Shown here one piece after another: positions 1-9,698 of a DNA stretch of 64,000 bases. Origin of the DNA: Isoptericola peretonis (lineage in GTDB: Bacteria; Actinomycetota; Actinomycetes; Actinomycetales; Cellulomonadaceae); NCBI GenBank assembly GCA_023241745.1, contig JALQCY010000002.1:62001-126000 (forward strand). Direction: 5' to 3'. The position numbers and the translations under genes were made by a program. A model generated the notes under the pieces. It was not told the DNA's origin. It was given only the letters and a program-made list of their open reading frames with translations, and made no database searches. The first letter of the stretch is position 1; each line of letters opens with the position of its first letter.

Positions 1-1155
1 GGTCAGCAGCAGCGTCGTCTTGCCCACCCCCGAAGGTCCGGCCAGCGCGACGACGGAGCCCGCGCGCAGCGTGAGGTCGACGCCCGCGACGACGGTGCGG
101 TCGTCCCAGCCCGCGTCGACGGCGGCGAGCTCGAGCAGGCCGTCCGCCGGCCGACGGGGCGCCGGCCGGGGCACGGCGGCGTCGTCGTCCGGCAGCAGCG
201 CGACGAGCCGGCGCGCGGCCTCCCGCGACCGGCGGAGCTGGACGGCGGCGGCCGGCAGGGTCGACGTGGCCTCGAAGACGGCGAGCGGGGTGAGCACGAC
301 GACGGCCAGCTCGACGGGGGCGAGGGTCCCGGCCGCGACGGCGGGGATGCCGAGCAGCAGCGAGCACAGCACGGCGAGGGTCTGCGCGCCGGCGTCGATC
401 GCCGCCGAGGTGCCGGAGATGCGGGCGCCGTCGTCGGTGGAGCGCGTGAGCCGGGCGTCGGCCGCGCGCAGGGCGGCCAGCCGGTCGTCGAGCCGGCCTC
501 CGACGCGCAGCTGCTGGCCTTCCTCGAGGAGCTCCAGGGAGCGCCCGGTCACCTCCGCCCGGGCGGCCGCGCCCTGGCGTTCGACGGAGGCCGCGGCGCG
601 CGACGCGAGCCATGGCGCGAGCACGCCCGTGAGGAGCAGGCAGCCGAGCAGGGTGAGCCCTGCCGCGGGCAGGAACGCCCCGACCAGCACCACGGAGCCG
701 AGCCCGACGCACGCCGCCACCCCGGCCGGGATCAGCGCGCGGACGACCACGTCGCCCACCGCGTCGACGTCCGCGCCGACCCGGGCGAGCAGGTCGCCGC
801 GGCGCAGCGCGACCACCCGGGTGACCGGCCCGCGGGCGAGGGCGTCGTAGAGGTTGGCGCGCAGGGCCGCCATGCCCCGGAGCGCCACGTCGTGGGAGGC
901 GAGCCGCTCGAGGTAGCGCAGCACGCCGCGGCCCGTGCCGAACGCCCGCACGCCGACGGTGGCCACGGACAGCTGGAGGACGGGTGGCATCTGCGAGGCA
1001 CGGGCGATGAGCCAGGCGGCGGTCGCGGACAGGCCGACGGAGAACCCGAGCGCCAGCGTGCCCAGGGCCACGGCCCGCGCCACGCGCGACCAGCGGACCT
1101 CGAGCATCGGCAGCACCCGGCGCAGGGGGCCGGTGCGGCGCGCGCCGGCCCTCAC
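1..1155 (-). CDS. cydC: CydC, ABC-type thiol exporter subunit (partial, C-terminus outside window)
   Basis: This is the N-terminal 385 residues of the second half of the heterodimeric CydDC exporter, which moves glutathione/cysteine-type reductants out of the cytoplasm and is needed to assemble cytochrome bd. A GTG start overlaps the cydD stop codon (GTGA), so translation is probably coupled. The translation begins MRAGARRTGPLRRVLPMLEV and has hydrophobic transmembrane stretches. It runs off the window just after the Walker A motif GPSGVGKTT, so the signature motif and Walker B are not visible. Its place behind cydA, cydB and cydD makes the assignment firm. Confidence 0.93.
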   Translation of the reverse strand, partial: MRAGARRTGPLRRVLPMLEVRWSRVARAVALGTLALGFSVGLSATAAWLIARASQMPPVLQLSVATVGVRAFGTGRGVLRYLERLASHDVALRGMAALRANLYDALARGPVTRVVALRRGDLLARVGADVDAVGDVVVRALIPAGVAACVGLGSVVLVGAFLPAAGLTLLGCLLLTGVLAPWLASRAAASVERQGAAARAEVTGRSLELLEEGQQLRVGGRLDDRLAALRAADARLTRSTDDGARISGTSAAIDAGAQTLAVLCSLLLGIPAVAAGTLAPVELAVVVLTPLAVFEATSTLPAAAVQLRRSREAARRLVALLPDDDAAVPRPAPRRPADGLLELAAVDAGWDDRTVVAGVDLTLRAGSVVALAGPSGVGKTTLLLT

Positions 1156-2921
1156 GACGCCACCGCCTCGGCCGGGCCGACGGCGCGGGACCGGACGTCC
1201 ACCACCTGGTCCGCCAGCGCGAGCAGCGAGGCGCGGTGGGCCACGACGAACACGGTGCGCCCTGCGTCCCGCCAGGCCCGCACCGTGTCGAGGACCACCT
1301 GCTCGCCGCGGGCGTCCAGGTGCGCGGTGGGCTCGTCGAGCAGCACGACGGGCGGGGGAGCGCCGTCGCCCGGGCCGCCGTCGAGCAGCGCCGCCGTCAG
1401 CGCGACCCGCTGCCGCTGGCCGACGCTCAGCCCGGTGCCGCCCAGCCCGACCGGCGTGGCCCAGCCCTGCGGCAGGCCGGCGACGACCTCGTCCAGCCCG
1501 GTGGTGCGTGCGGCCGCGGCCAGGGCGTCGTCGCCGACCGCGCGGCCGTCCGTGACGACGTCCCGCAGGCTGCCGGGGGTCAGGGCAGGACGCTGCGGCA
1601 CCCAGGTGACCTGCGGCCACCAGGTGGCCGGGTCGACGTCGGCCAGGTCGACGACGGCGGTGCCGCCGGTACCCGCGGGTTCGACGAGCACCCGGCCCTC
1701 GTCGGGCCGGAGGAGGCCCAGCAGGACGAGCGCCGTCGTGGTCTTCCCCGCGCCGCTGGGTCCGCGCAGCGCCACGACGCGCCCGCCGCCGGGGCTGCCC
1801 GTGCCGAGCGGCACGCGGGTGGTGAGGCCGGCCGGGGCGGTCAGGCCGCGGTCGCCGGCGCGCACGCCCACGCCGTCGAGCACGAGGGTCGCGCCGGGCA
1901 GGGAGGGCGCGGTCAGGGTTCCGGTCGTGGGCAGCGGCCGTTCGAGGACGGCGAAGGCCCGGTCGGCGGCCGCGAGGCCGTCGGTCGAGGCGTGGAACTC
2001 CGCGCCCACCCGGCGCAGGGGCAGGTAGACCTCCGGTGCGAGCACGAGGACGGCGATGGCGGGCACCAGGGCGATCATGCCCTCCACCAGGCGCAGCCCG
2101 ACGCCGACCGCGACGATCGCGACCGACAGCGTGGTGAGCAGCTCCAGCACCATGCCCGACAGGAACGCGATCCGCAGCGTGCCCATCGTGGCGCGCCGCG
2201 ACGCGTCGCCGAGGGCCCGTACCCGCGCGCCCGGCCCGATCTCGCGGCCGAAGGCCCGCAGCGTCGGCAGCCCGGCCAGCAGGTCCAGCACCTGCGCCCC
2301 GAGGCGTTCGATCGTGCGCAGCCGGCGCTCGGACGCACCCGCGGTCATGACCCCGACGAGCCACATGAACAGCGGCACCAGCGGCAGCGTCACGACGCAG
2401 ATGACGGCGGAGACCCAGTCCAGCCCGAGCACGACCAGCACCAGGGCCGGGGTGAGGATCGCCGTGAGCAGGAGCTGCGGCAGGTACCGCACGAGGTACG
2501 GGGCCAGGTCGTCGAGCCCGCGCGTCGCCAGGGTCGCGGTCGCGGCGGCACCCTCGGCACCCTCGTCGCCCTCCGTGACGGCCGGTCGCGGGCCGAGGGC
2601 CACCGTGTGCGCCACGACCTGCTCGCGCAGCTCGGCCACGACGTCGGCGGCGGCCTTCTGCGCCCAGCGCTCCTGCGCCCACGCGACGGCCGCACGCACC
2701 GCGAGCGCGGCGACGAGCACGCCGAGCCACGGCGCCACGTCCGCCAGGGCCAGCGGCGTCCCGGCGCTGCCCGCCGTGACCGCCGGTCCCAGGGTGTGCG
2801 CGATCGCGAAGGCCTGGACGACGACGATCCCGGCCGCGGCGACGCCCAGCGCCGCGGTCAGCGCGACGTACCGGCGGGCGGCACGCGCACGCCGCAGCAG
2901 GCGGGGGTCGAGGGGTCTCAT
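1152..2921 (-). CDS. cydD: CydD, ABC-type thiol exporter subunit
   Basis: A 589-residue permease-ATPase fusion that pairs with CydC to export thiols for cytochrome bd maturation. Residues 1-320 form the membrane domain (several hydrophobic segments, starting near residue 20). The ATPase half has Walker A GPSGAGKTT near residue 392, the signature LSVGQRQRV near 497 and Walker B VVLLDEPTAHLD near 525. It starts 16 bases after cydB and overlaps cydC by 4 bases, so it is the third gene of a cydA-cydB-cydD-cydC operon. Many streptomycetes carry a CydCD fusion instead; here the two are separate. Confidence 0.95.
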   Translation of the reverse strand: MRPLDPRLLRRARAARRYVALTAALGVAAAGIVVVQAFAIAHTLGPAVTAGSAGTPLALADVAPWLGVLVAALAVRAAVAWAQERWAQKAAADVVAELREQVVAHTVALGPRPAVTEGDEGAEGAAATATLATRGLDDLAPYLVRYLPQLLLTAILTPALVLVVLGLDWVSAVICVVTLPLVPLFMWLVGVMTAGASERRLRTIERLGAQVLDLLAGLPTLRAFGREIGPGARVRALGDASRRATMGTLRIAFLSGMVLELLTTLSVAIVAVGVGLRLVEGMIALVPAIAVLVLAPEVYLPLRRVGAEFHASTDGLAAADRAFAVLERPLPTTGTLTAPSLPGATLVLDGVGVRAGDRGLTAPAGLTTRVPLGTGSPGGGRVVALRGPSGAGKTTTALVLLGLLRPDEGRVLVEPAGTGGTAVVDLADVDPATWWPQVTWVPQRPALTPGSLRDVVTDGRAVGDDALAAAARTTGLDEVVAGLPQGWATPVGLGGTGLSVGQRQRVALTAALLDGGPGDGAPPPVVLLDEPTAHLDARGEQVVLDTVRAWRDAGRTVFVVAHRASLLALADQVVDVRSRAVGPAEAVAS

Positions 2922-2937
2922 GGGATCAGGATGCCGC

Positions 2938-3987
2938 TCAGAACGCGGCGTCCTTGATCTTCCGCCACGACAGGCCCGCGGGCGCCGGCATGTCCTTGCT
3001 GGACAGCCGGCGGCGGAACACCCAGTACGTCCACGCCTGGTACGCGATGACGAGCGGGGTGAGCACCACGGCCACCCACGACATCACCGTGAGGGTGTAC
3101 GGCGTCGAGGAGGCCTCGGCGACGCTGAGCGACACCCCGCCGTCGAGCGCAGGGATCACGTCGGGGTACATGGAGCCGAAGATCAGCACGACGGCGCTCG
3201 CGATGGCGACGGCCGACAGCGTGAAGGCCACGCCCTCGCGCCGGGCGCGCGCCGCGACGACGACCCCGACGAGCGCGAGGGCGGCGACCGCGACGGCCGC
3301 CCACGTCCACGTCACCGAGTACGCGAGCTGCGCCCAGACGGCCCAGCCGCCGGCCACGACGAGGGCGACGACGGACAGCCCGGACGCGAGCCGGCCGGCC
3401 CGCTCCCGCAGGTCGCCGTCGGTCTTCAGCGCGACGAACACGCTGCCGTGCAGGAGGAAGAGGATCAGGGTCGTGAGGCCGCCCGCGAGCGCGAACGGGT
3501 TGAGCAGCGCCCAGAACCCGCCCACGTACTGGAAGTCCGCGTCGAGCAGCAGGCCCCGCACGAGGTTCCCGAACGCCACGCCCCACATCACCGCCGGGAT
3601 CCACGACCCGGCCTGGATGGCGAGGTCGCACCGCCGCGCCCAGCGGGCGTCCGAGATCTTGCCGCGGTACTCGAACGCGACGCCGCGGGCCACCAGCCCG
3701 AGCAGGATGATCAGCAGCGGGAGGTAGAAGCCCGAGAACATGGTGGCGTACCACTCAGGGAACGCGGCGAAGGTGGCGCCGCCCGCCGTGAGCAGCCACA
3801 CCTCGTTGCCGTCCCAGACCGGGCCGATCGTGTTGATCAGCACGCGACGTTCGGAGTCGCGCTGCTCCCGGCCGCCGCGCGGCAGGACCGACAGCAGCAT
3901 CCCGACGCCGAAGTCGAAGCCCTCGAGCACGAGGTAGCCGGTCCACAGGACGGCGATGATGACGAACCAGAGGATCGCGAGGTCCAC
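2938..3987 (-). CDS. cydB: Cytochrome bd ubiquinol/menaquinol oxidase subunit II
   Basis: A 349-residue membrane protein, partner of CydA in the bd-type terminal oxidase that reduces oxygen with quinol at high affinity without pumping protons. The N-terminus MDLAILWFVIIAVLWTGYLV leads into the EGFDFGVGML segment typical of CydB. Further hydrophobic helices follow along the chain, with the usual length for the family. It lies 30 bases downstream of cydA and 16 bases upstream of cydD, in one operon. Expression should follow the cydA promoter and its Rex-type operators. Confidence 0.97.
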   Translation of the reverse strand: MDLAILWFVIIAVLWTGYLVLEGFDFGVGMLLSVLPRGGREQRDSERRVLINTIGPVWDGNEVWLLTAGGATFAAFPEWYATMFSGFYLPLLIILLGLVARGVAFEYRGKISDARWARRCDLAIQAGSWIPAVMWGVAFGNLVRGLLLDADFQYVGGFWALLNPFALAGGLTTLILFLLHGSVFVALKTDGDLRERAGRLASGLSVVALVVAGGWAVWAQLAYSVTWTWAAVAVAALALVGVVVAARARREGVAFTLSAVAIASAVVLIFGSMYPDVIPALDGGVSLSVAEASSTPYTLTVMSWVAVVLTPLVIAYQAWTYWVFRRRLSSKDMPAPAGLSWRKIKDAAF

Positions 3988-4017
3988 GGGTCTCTCCCAG
4001 TCTCGTTCTCGGGGCGC

Positions 4018-5517
4018 TCAGTAGGCGAAGGACAGGGGGCGGTCGGCGTCGTCGGGGGACTGGGCCTCCGGCGACTCGTCCCGCACGGTGTCGGGCACGC
4101 CCTCGACGGTGTACCGGTGCATGAGGCGGTACCAGACCACCGCGAGCACGGCGTACACCAGGGTCAGGACGATCATCGACGTGAGGATCACGCCCGGGGG
4201 AACCGCGGTGGACACGCCGCGCTCGGTGAGCAGCCGCACCTGGTCGATGCCGGTCGGGTTCGGCACGACCGCCCACGGCTGGCGGCCGACCTCGGTGAAG
4301 ATCCACCCGAACGAGCAGGCGAGGAAGGGCATGGGGATCGCGAGGATGCCCAGGCGGCCCAGCCACACGTTGTCGCTCACCCGGCCCTTCCGCGTGAACC
4401 AGAGGGCGGCGAGCGCGAGGGCCACGGAGAAGGCGGCGAGGCCGATCATGAGCCGGAACGACCAGTAGGTGATCGCCAGGGGCGGCGTGTAGGTGACGGG
4501 GTCGCCGGACGCCGTCGTGTCGCCGTACCGCTCGGTGTACTGCTCCTGCACGTCGTGGACGCCGGGCAGGTACGACTCGGGGCCGGAGAAGTGGCCGGTG
4601 CCGAGGAAGCTGGTGACGCCCGGGATGGAGATGAGGTGGTCGACGTCCTCGCACCCGGCGTGGAGAGGGCCGACGGCCAGGATGGAGAACTCCGCCGCCT
4701 CGGTGCCCTCGCACAGCGCCTCGGCGGACGACATCTTGCCGGGCTGCTGCTCGTACATGAGCTTGCCCTGCAGGTCGCCGGACCAGATGACGCCCGCGCC
4801 GGCGATGATCATGGTCCACACGCCGACGAGCACGGCCGGACGGTACACGGTGCGGGCCTTCTCGACGTTCTCGGGCCTCCTGCTCCGGGCCAGCCGCACC
4901 ATCCACCAGGTGGCGATGCCGCACACGAACGTGCCGGCCGTGAGGAACGCGGCGGTGATGGTGTGCGGGAAGGCCGCCCACAGCGTGTTGTTCGTGAGCA
5001 CCGCGCCGATCGACTCCATCTCGGCGCGCCCGGTCTCCGGGTTGAAGATCGTGCCGACCGGGTGCTGCATCCAGGAGTTCGCGGCGAGGATGAAGAACGC
5101 GGAGAGGTTGGTCGCGAGGGCGAACAGCCAGATGGACGCGAGGTGCACCTTCTTCGAGACCCGGTCCCACCCGAAGATCCAGACCCCCAGGAAGACGGAC
5201 TCCACGAAGAAGGCGGCCAGCGCCTCCATCGCGAGGGGGGCGCCGAACACGTCGCCCACGAACCGGGAGTACTCGCTCCACGCCATGCCGAACTGGAACT
5301 CCTGCCAGATGCCGGTCACGACGCCGAGCGCGAAGTTGATGAGCAGCAGCTTGCCGAAGAACTTGGTGAGCCGGAGCCAGCGCTCCTTCTTGGTGACCAC
5401 CCATGCCGTCTGCATCCCGGCGACCAGCGGCGCGAGGCCGATCGTCAGCGGGACGAAGATGAAGTGGTAGACGGTGGTGATGGCGAACTGCCAGCGGGCC
5501 AGCGCGAGGGCGTCCAC
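4018..5517 (-). CDS. cydA: Cytochrome bd oxidase subunit I
   Basis: A haem-bearing membrane subunit of about 499 residues that oxidises quinol and reduces oxygen. Family landmarks are the N-terminal ALARWQFAITTVYHFIFVPL, whose histidine near residue 18 matches the conserved haem ligand, and the GRQPW motif near residue 409. The GTG at 5517 was chosen because AGGAG lies 5 bases upstream and the product then has the usual family length. The frame stays open to 5658, but that extension would translate straight through the two operators at 5612-5653, so it is very unlikely. First gene of cydABDC. Confidence 0.95.
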   Translation of the reverse strand: MDALALARWQFAITTVYHFIFVPLTIGLAPLVAGMQTAWVVTKKERWLRLTKFFGKLLLINFALGVVTGIWQEFQFGMAWSEYSRFVGDVFGAPLAMEALAAFFVESVFLGVWIFGWDRVSKKVHLASIWLFALATNLSAFFILAANSWMQHPVGTIFNPETGRAEMESIGAVLTNNTLWAAFPHTITAAFLTAGTFVCGIATWWMVRLARSRRPENVEKARTVYRPAVLVGVWTMIIAGAGVIWSGDLQGKLMYEQQPGKMSSAEALCEGTEAAEFSILAVGPLHAGCEDVDHLISIPGVTSFLGTGHFSGPESYLPGVHDVQEQYTERYGDTTASGDPVTYTPPLAITYWSFRLMIGLAAFSVALALAALWFTRKGRVSDNVWLGRLGILAIPMPFLACSFGWIFTEVGRQPWAVVPNPTGIDQVRLLTERGVSTAVPPGVILTSMIVLTLVYAVLAVVWYRLMHRYTVEGVPDTVRDESPEAQSPDDADRPLSFAY

Positions 5518-5611
5518 AGGCTCTCCTGAGTACTCGTCCGAGTCGTCTTCAGACGGTACGAGCAGCGGCCGGCCGGTGCGCGACCGGGTGGTCGCCGCCG
5601 CCGAACCGTGT

Positions 5612-5653
5612 TCGTGAAGACTTTCACGATCTTGGTCGTGAAGGTCTTCACAA
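5612..5653. promoter_or_regulatory. Two tandem Rex-type operators upstream of cydA
   Basis: Two 18-bp inverted repeats, TCGTGAAGACTTTCACGA (5612-5629) and TCGTGAAGGTCTTCACAA (5636-5653), lie 24 bp apart centre to centre, 95-136 bases upstream of the chosen cydA start. Both fit the Rex operator consensus TTGTGAA-N4-TTCACAA at 12 and 13 of 14 fixed positions. Rex is the NADH-sensing repressor known to control cydABCD in streptomycetes. The core also fits the CRP/GlxR pattern (TGTGA-N6-TCACA), so the binding protein is inferred. The AA/TT pairs flanking the spacer favour Rex. Confidence 0.75.
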
Positions 5654-5964
5654 GTCAAGCCGGCGTCCGGCGCGGCGCGACGTGCGGCGACGGGTCACGC
5701 GTCGGGGCCCGCAGGATGCGATACTGGTCGGAAGCCGTCCGGGCCCACATCCCGGGGCGGCCCACGAGCTCGCAGCACTCGCGATCCGCACGCGATGCCG
5801 CCGCCAGGCACGAGGCCGGGCGGCGGGCGTCCGCGAAGAGCGCGGTGCCGCAGCCGGAACCGAGACTTCCGTCGGCCGGTGCGCTGAGCAGCGCCGCCGC
5901 CCGACGACGACCACCGGTGGTCCGCACGTGTGGGGGCGGGACCTCCGGAGCTGGAGCGCCTTCC
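5654..5964 (+). other. Non-coding leader between the cyd operators and rne
   Basis: These 311 bases separate the divergent cydA and rne genes. The rne frame remains open through it, but the predicted peptide is unlike RNase E and would begin inside the Rex operators. A weak -10-like GATACT sits at 5720-5725 without a convincing -35. I infer a long rne 5' leader, which is common for this autoregulated gene. No other gene is seen. Confidence 0.4.
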
Positions 5965-8900
5965 GTGACGTCCGACACCCCGACCGGCAACCCGACCGAC
6001 GCCGCAGCCCGCGAGCAGTCGCCGGAGACGCCGGCCCGCAAGCCCGCCCGTCGCCGCGCGACCCGTCCCGCCGCGGCCCCGACGGCTCCCGCGCCGGGTC
6101 AGGAGGGCGTCGCCACCTCCGGGCCCTCGGCTGCCGAGCCGAGCGCACCTCCGAAGGCCGAGCCGGCCACCGGGGCGGCCGGTTCCCCGACCGCAGGCCT
6201 GGTCCTGCCGGACCGCACCGAGTCGGGTGGCGCGTCGCCCGCCGCCGGCACCGGGTCCCTCGCCGACATCGTGCTGCCCGAGGGACCCGGCGGCCGGGTC
6301 GAGGACGACGTGGCGCAGAAGCCCGCCCGCAGCCGCCGCCGCGCCACCCGGACCGTCGGCGCGCAGGGCCAGCCCGAGGCGGACGGCGAGGCCTCCGCCC
6401 CGACCGCGGCCCAGCCCGACGCCGAGCCCGCTGCCGGGTCCGCGACCGAGCCCGCCGCCGAGCCGGCCGCCAAGGGGCGTGGGCGTGCGGCCTCCGCCAC
6501 CACCCGCACCCGCGCGCGCCGCGCCGCCGCGAAGGACGCTCCCGCCGACGAGCCCGCGGCTCCGGCCCAGCCCGCCGTCGAGGAGACCGGCGCCGCGGAG
6601 CAGGACGCCGCGGCCGCCTCCGCGCAGTCCGACGCGGCGGACACCACCGCCACGAAGAAGGCCCCCGCCCGCAAGAGGGCGGGCTCTGCGTCCAAGGCCG
6701 CCACCAAGGCCCCCGCCAGCAAGGATTCCGCGTCCAAGGGGTCCGCTGCCGAGGCCCCCGCCGCCAAGGCCGGTGCCGACGAGGAGCGCGCCGCGGACGA
6801 CGCGGCCGCCGCCCCCGCGGCGGAGACGCAGCCGCCTCGTTCCCCTGCCGCCAGGGGTGGCGGCTCGGGGACGCCGCGTCTCGCGACGACCGCGCTGCTC
6901 TTCCAGGCGCCGGACCTCTCGACCGCGCGCCGGTCGCGTCGCGCGCAGGCCCCCGCCGGCCCGCCGCGGCCGCACGACGCCGAGATGCCCTCCTTCGCGG
7001 TGCCCGAACCCACCGCGGCGGCGACCGCGGGCTCGACGAGCACCCGTCCGGCGAGCGCGGGTGGGGCCGCGACGGACAAGGGCGCGGACAAGGGAACGGA
7101 CAAGGACGCGACCGCGCCGCGGTCCCGCTCGAGGCGCTCCACGCGCGCGTCGAGGGCCGAGCAGGCTCCCGCCGCCGAGGACGTCGCGGCGACGGACGCC
7201 ACCGCGGCCGAGGCCTCCCAGGATGCCGCCGACGCGGCCGCCGGGAAGCCCGCTGCCGAGGCGCCCGCGGTCGCGGAGACCGCCGGGGCCGAGGCGGCCG
7301 AGACGGCCGAGGCCGTCGCGGTCGACCTCACCGAGGACGAGGCCGCCGCGGTCGAGGAGGTCGGCGTCATCGAGTCCGAGCTCGAGGCCGAGGGCGTCGA
7401 GCTCGTCGACCTGGGCCCGGAGGACCTGAGCGACGAGGACGGCGACGAGGACGAGATCCGCCCGCGCCGCCGCCGGCGGCGCGGGGGCCGCGGCCGTCGT
7501 GGCGGTCGCCGGCCCGAGGGCGACGACGAGGACGAGTCGGACGACGACTCGCACGACGACGAGCGCCCGGCGGACGGGGAGCTCGGCGAGGCCGCCGACG
7601 AGACCGGCGAGGACCACGCCGACGAGCAGGACGAGACCGAGGACGAGGGCGGCGACTCCGCGTCGAGCCGTCGTCGTCGCCGTCGTCGCCGGGGCACCCG
7701 CGCCGAGCGGGCCGAGGCGGCCGTGGCGCGTACCCGCGACCGCGACGAGGTCACGGCGCTCAAGGGCTCCACGCGCCTCGAGGCCAAGCGCCAGCGCCGT
7801 CGGGAGGGTCGTGACGCCGGCCGCCGGCGTCAGATCATCACCGAGGCCGAGTTCCTCGCGCGCCGCGAGTCGGTCACGCGGTCGATGGTGGTGCGCGAGC
7901 GCGACGGCCGCACCCAGATCGCCGTGCTCGAGGACGGCGTGCTCGTGGAGCACTACGTCTCGCAGCAGTCGCAGGCGTCGATGGTGGGCAACGTCTACCT
8001 CGGGCGCGTGCAGAACGTGCTGCCCAGCATGGAGGCGGCGTTCGTCGACGTCGGCAAGGGGCGCAACGCCGTCCTGTACGCCGGCGAGGTGAACTGGGAC
8101 GCCGCGGGCCTCGAGGGTCAGCCGCGCCGTATCGAGGAGGCCCTGAAGTCGGGCGACTCGGTGCTGGTGCAGGTCACCAAGGACCCGATCGGCCACAAGG
8201 GCGCCCGCCTGACCTCCCAGGTCACGCTGGCGGGCCGTTACCTGGTGTTCGTGCCGGGCGGCGGCATGACCGGCATCAGCCGCAAGCTGCCCGACACGGA
8301 GCGCAGCCGGCTCAAGAAGATCCTCCGCGACGTCGTGCCCGAGGGCGCGGGCGTCATCGTGCGCACCGCCGCCGAGGGGGCGAGCGAGGCCGAGCTGCGC
8401 GCCGACGTCGAGCGCCTGCAGGCCCAGTGGGCCTCGATCGAGAAGAAGGCCGCGTCGGCCAGCGCGCCCGCGCTGCTGCAGGGCGAGCCGGACCTCGCGA
8501 TCCGCGTGGTGCGCGACATCTTCAACGACGACTTCTCGTCGCTGCAGATCCAGGGCGACGGCGCGTGGGACGAGATCGCGCAGTACGTCGAGGAGCTCGC
8601 TCCCGACCTGCGCGACCGCGTGACGAAGTGGGTCGAGAACACCGACGTCTTCGCGGTGCACCGGGTCGACGAGCAGCTCGCCAAGGGCATGGACCGCAAG
8701 GTCTGGTTGCCGTCGGGCGGGTCGCTGGTCATCGACCGCACCGAGGCGATGACGGTCGTGGACGTCAACACCGGCAAGTTCACCGGCGCGGGCGGCACCC
8801 TCGAGGAGACCGTCACGCGGAACAACCTGGAGGCGGCCGAGGAGATCGTGCGCCAGCTGCGGCTGCGCGACATCGGCGGCATCGTCGTCATCGACTTCAT

Positions 8901-9678
8901 CGACATGGTGCTGGAGTCGAACCGCGACCTGGTGCTGCGCCGGCTGGTCGAGTGCCTGGGGCGCGACCGCACCAAGCACCAGGTGGCGGAGGTGACGTCG
9001 CTGGGCCTCGTGCAGATGACGCGCAAGCGCGTCGGCCAGGGGCTCGTCGAGGCGTTCTCGGAGACCTGCGAGCACTGCAAGGGCCGCGGGTTCATCGTGC
9101 ACAGCGAGCCGATCGAGCGCGGCGGTGCCGCGCACCAGCACGGTGACGCCGACCAGGGCGACGGCTCGAAGCGCTCGCGCCGCAAGCGCGGCGGCAAGCA
9201 GGCCGAGCCGAACGCCCCGGTGGCCGAGGTGCCGACCCTCCCCGAGGACCGGTCCGAGGCGCGCGAAGCCGTCAAGGCCACGCTGGCCACGATCGCGGCG
9301 GCCGCGGCCCACGCGCACGACCACGAGCACGAGCACGACGCGAAGGGCGACGCGAAGGACGGGGCCCAGGACTCCGCCCCGACGACGTCCGCGGACGCCG
9401 GCGCGACGGTGAAGCTGGACCTGCCCGCCCCCGCCGAGCCCGCGGCGGCACCCGTGACGCCGGTGGCTCCCGAGACGATCATCGAGCTCCCCGAGCGCTC
9501 ACCCGAGGCCGGCGCGGAGCCGGAGGCGGGCGAGCCTGCCGAGAATGCCGGCGAGAAGGTCGCGGAGAAGCCCGTTCGGAAGGGGCCGCGCCGCGCGCGC
9601 AAAGGAGCCGGAGCCCCGTCGGCTCCTGGACAGGGTGCTGGGGAGGCTGCGGCCCCGGGACTGACCGGCACCGAGTGA
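5965..9678 (+). CDS. rne: Ribonuclease E/G
   Basis: An endoribonuclease for mRNA decay and rRNA/tRNA processing, 1237 residues from the chosen GTG start (GGAG 8 bases upstream). Residues 1-635 are low-complexity Ala/Pro/Glu/Arg-rich sequence with alternating acidic and RRRR-rich patches, likely disordered and RNA- or partner-binding. The catalytic core starts near residue 640 with the S1-like segment (RDGRTQIAVLEDGVLVEHY). It carries the metal-binding MTVVDVNTGKFTG (near 932) and IVVIDFIDM (near 972), and the zinc-link CEHCKGRGF (near 1034). A His/Asp/Ala-rich tail follows. This layout, with a long N-terminal as well as C-terminal extension, is typical of actinobacterial RNase E. Confidence 0.95.
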   Translation: MTSDTPTGNPTDAAAREQSPETPARKPARRRATRPAAAPTAPAPGQEGVATSGPSAAEPSAPPKAEPATGAAGSPTAGLVLPDRTESGGASPAAGTGSLADIVLPEGPGGRVEDDVAQKPARSRRRATRTVGAQGQPEADGEASAPTAAQPDAEPAAGSATEPAAEPAAKGRGRAASATTRTRARRAAAKDAPADEPAAPAQPAVEETGAAEQDAAAASAQSDAADTTATKKAPARKRAGSASKAATKAPASKDSASKGSAAEAPAAKAGADEERAADDAAAAPAAETQPPRSPAARGGGSGTPRLATTALLFQAPDLSTARRSRRAQAPAGPPRPHDAEMPSFAVPEPTAAATAGSTSTRPASAGGAATDKGADKGTDKDATAPRSRSRRSTRASRAEQAPAAEDVAATDATAAEASQDAADAAAGKPAAEAPAVAETAGAEAAETAEAVAVDLTEDEAAAVEEVGVIESELEAEGVELVDLGPEDLSDEDGDEDEIRPRRRRRRGGRGRRGGRRPEGDDEDESDDDSHDDERPADGELGEAADETGEDHADEQDETEDEGGDSASSRRRRRRRRGTRAERAEAAVARTRDRDEVTALKGSTRLEAKRQRRREGRDAGRRRQIITEAEFLARRESVTRSMVVRERDGRTQIAVLEDGVLVEHYVSQQSQASMVGNVYLGRVQNVLPSMEAAFVDVGKGRNAVLYAGEVNWDAAGLEGQPRRIEEALKSGDSVLVQVTKDPIGHKGARLTSQVTLAGRYLVFVPGGGMTGISRKLPDTERSRLKKILRDVVPEGAGVIVRTAAEGASEAELRADVERLQAQWASIEKKAASASAPALLQGEPDLAIRVVRDIFNDDFSSLQIQGDGAWDEIAQYVEELAPDLRDRVTKWVENTDVFAVHRVDEQLAKGMDRKVWLPSGGSLVIDRTEAMTVVDVNTGKFTGAGGTLEETVTRNNLEAAEEIVRQLRLRDIGGIVVIDFIDMVLESNRDLVLRRLVECLGRDRTKHQVAEVTSLGLVQMTRKRVGQGLVEAFSETCEHCKGRGFIVHSEPIERGGAAHQHGDADQGDGSKRSRRKRGGKQAEPNAPVAEVPTLPEDRSEAREAVKATLATIAAAAAHAHDHEHEHDAKGDAKDGAQDSAPTTSADAGATVKLDLPAPAEPAAAPVTPVAPETIIELPERSPEAGAEPEAGEPAENAGEKVAEKPVRKGPRRARKGAGAPSAPGQGAGEAAAPGLTGTE

Positions 9679-9698
9679 CCGGGACCGAGTGACCTGAC

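Noticed and set aside
2056..5529. 1157-codon plus-strand open frame opposite the cyd operon
   Set aside because: It is a shadow of the GC-rich cydA, cydB and cydD genes on the other strand. The peptide is Arg/His/Glu low complexity with no domain.
5518..5658. N-terminal extension of CydA to 5658
   Set aside because: Would translate through two operators, has no conserved sequence and lacks a ribosome site; GTG 5517 has one.
5695..9336. 1213-codon minus-strand frame opposite rne
   Set aside because: Repetitive Leu/Val/Arg sequence produced by the antisense of a low-complexity gene; no start context or motif.
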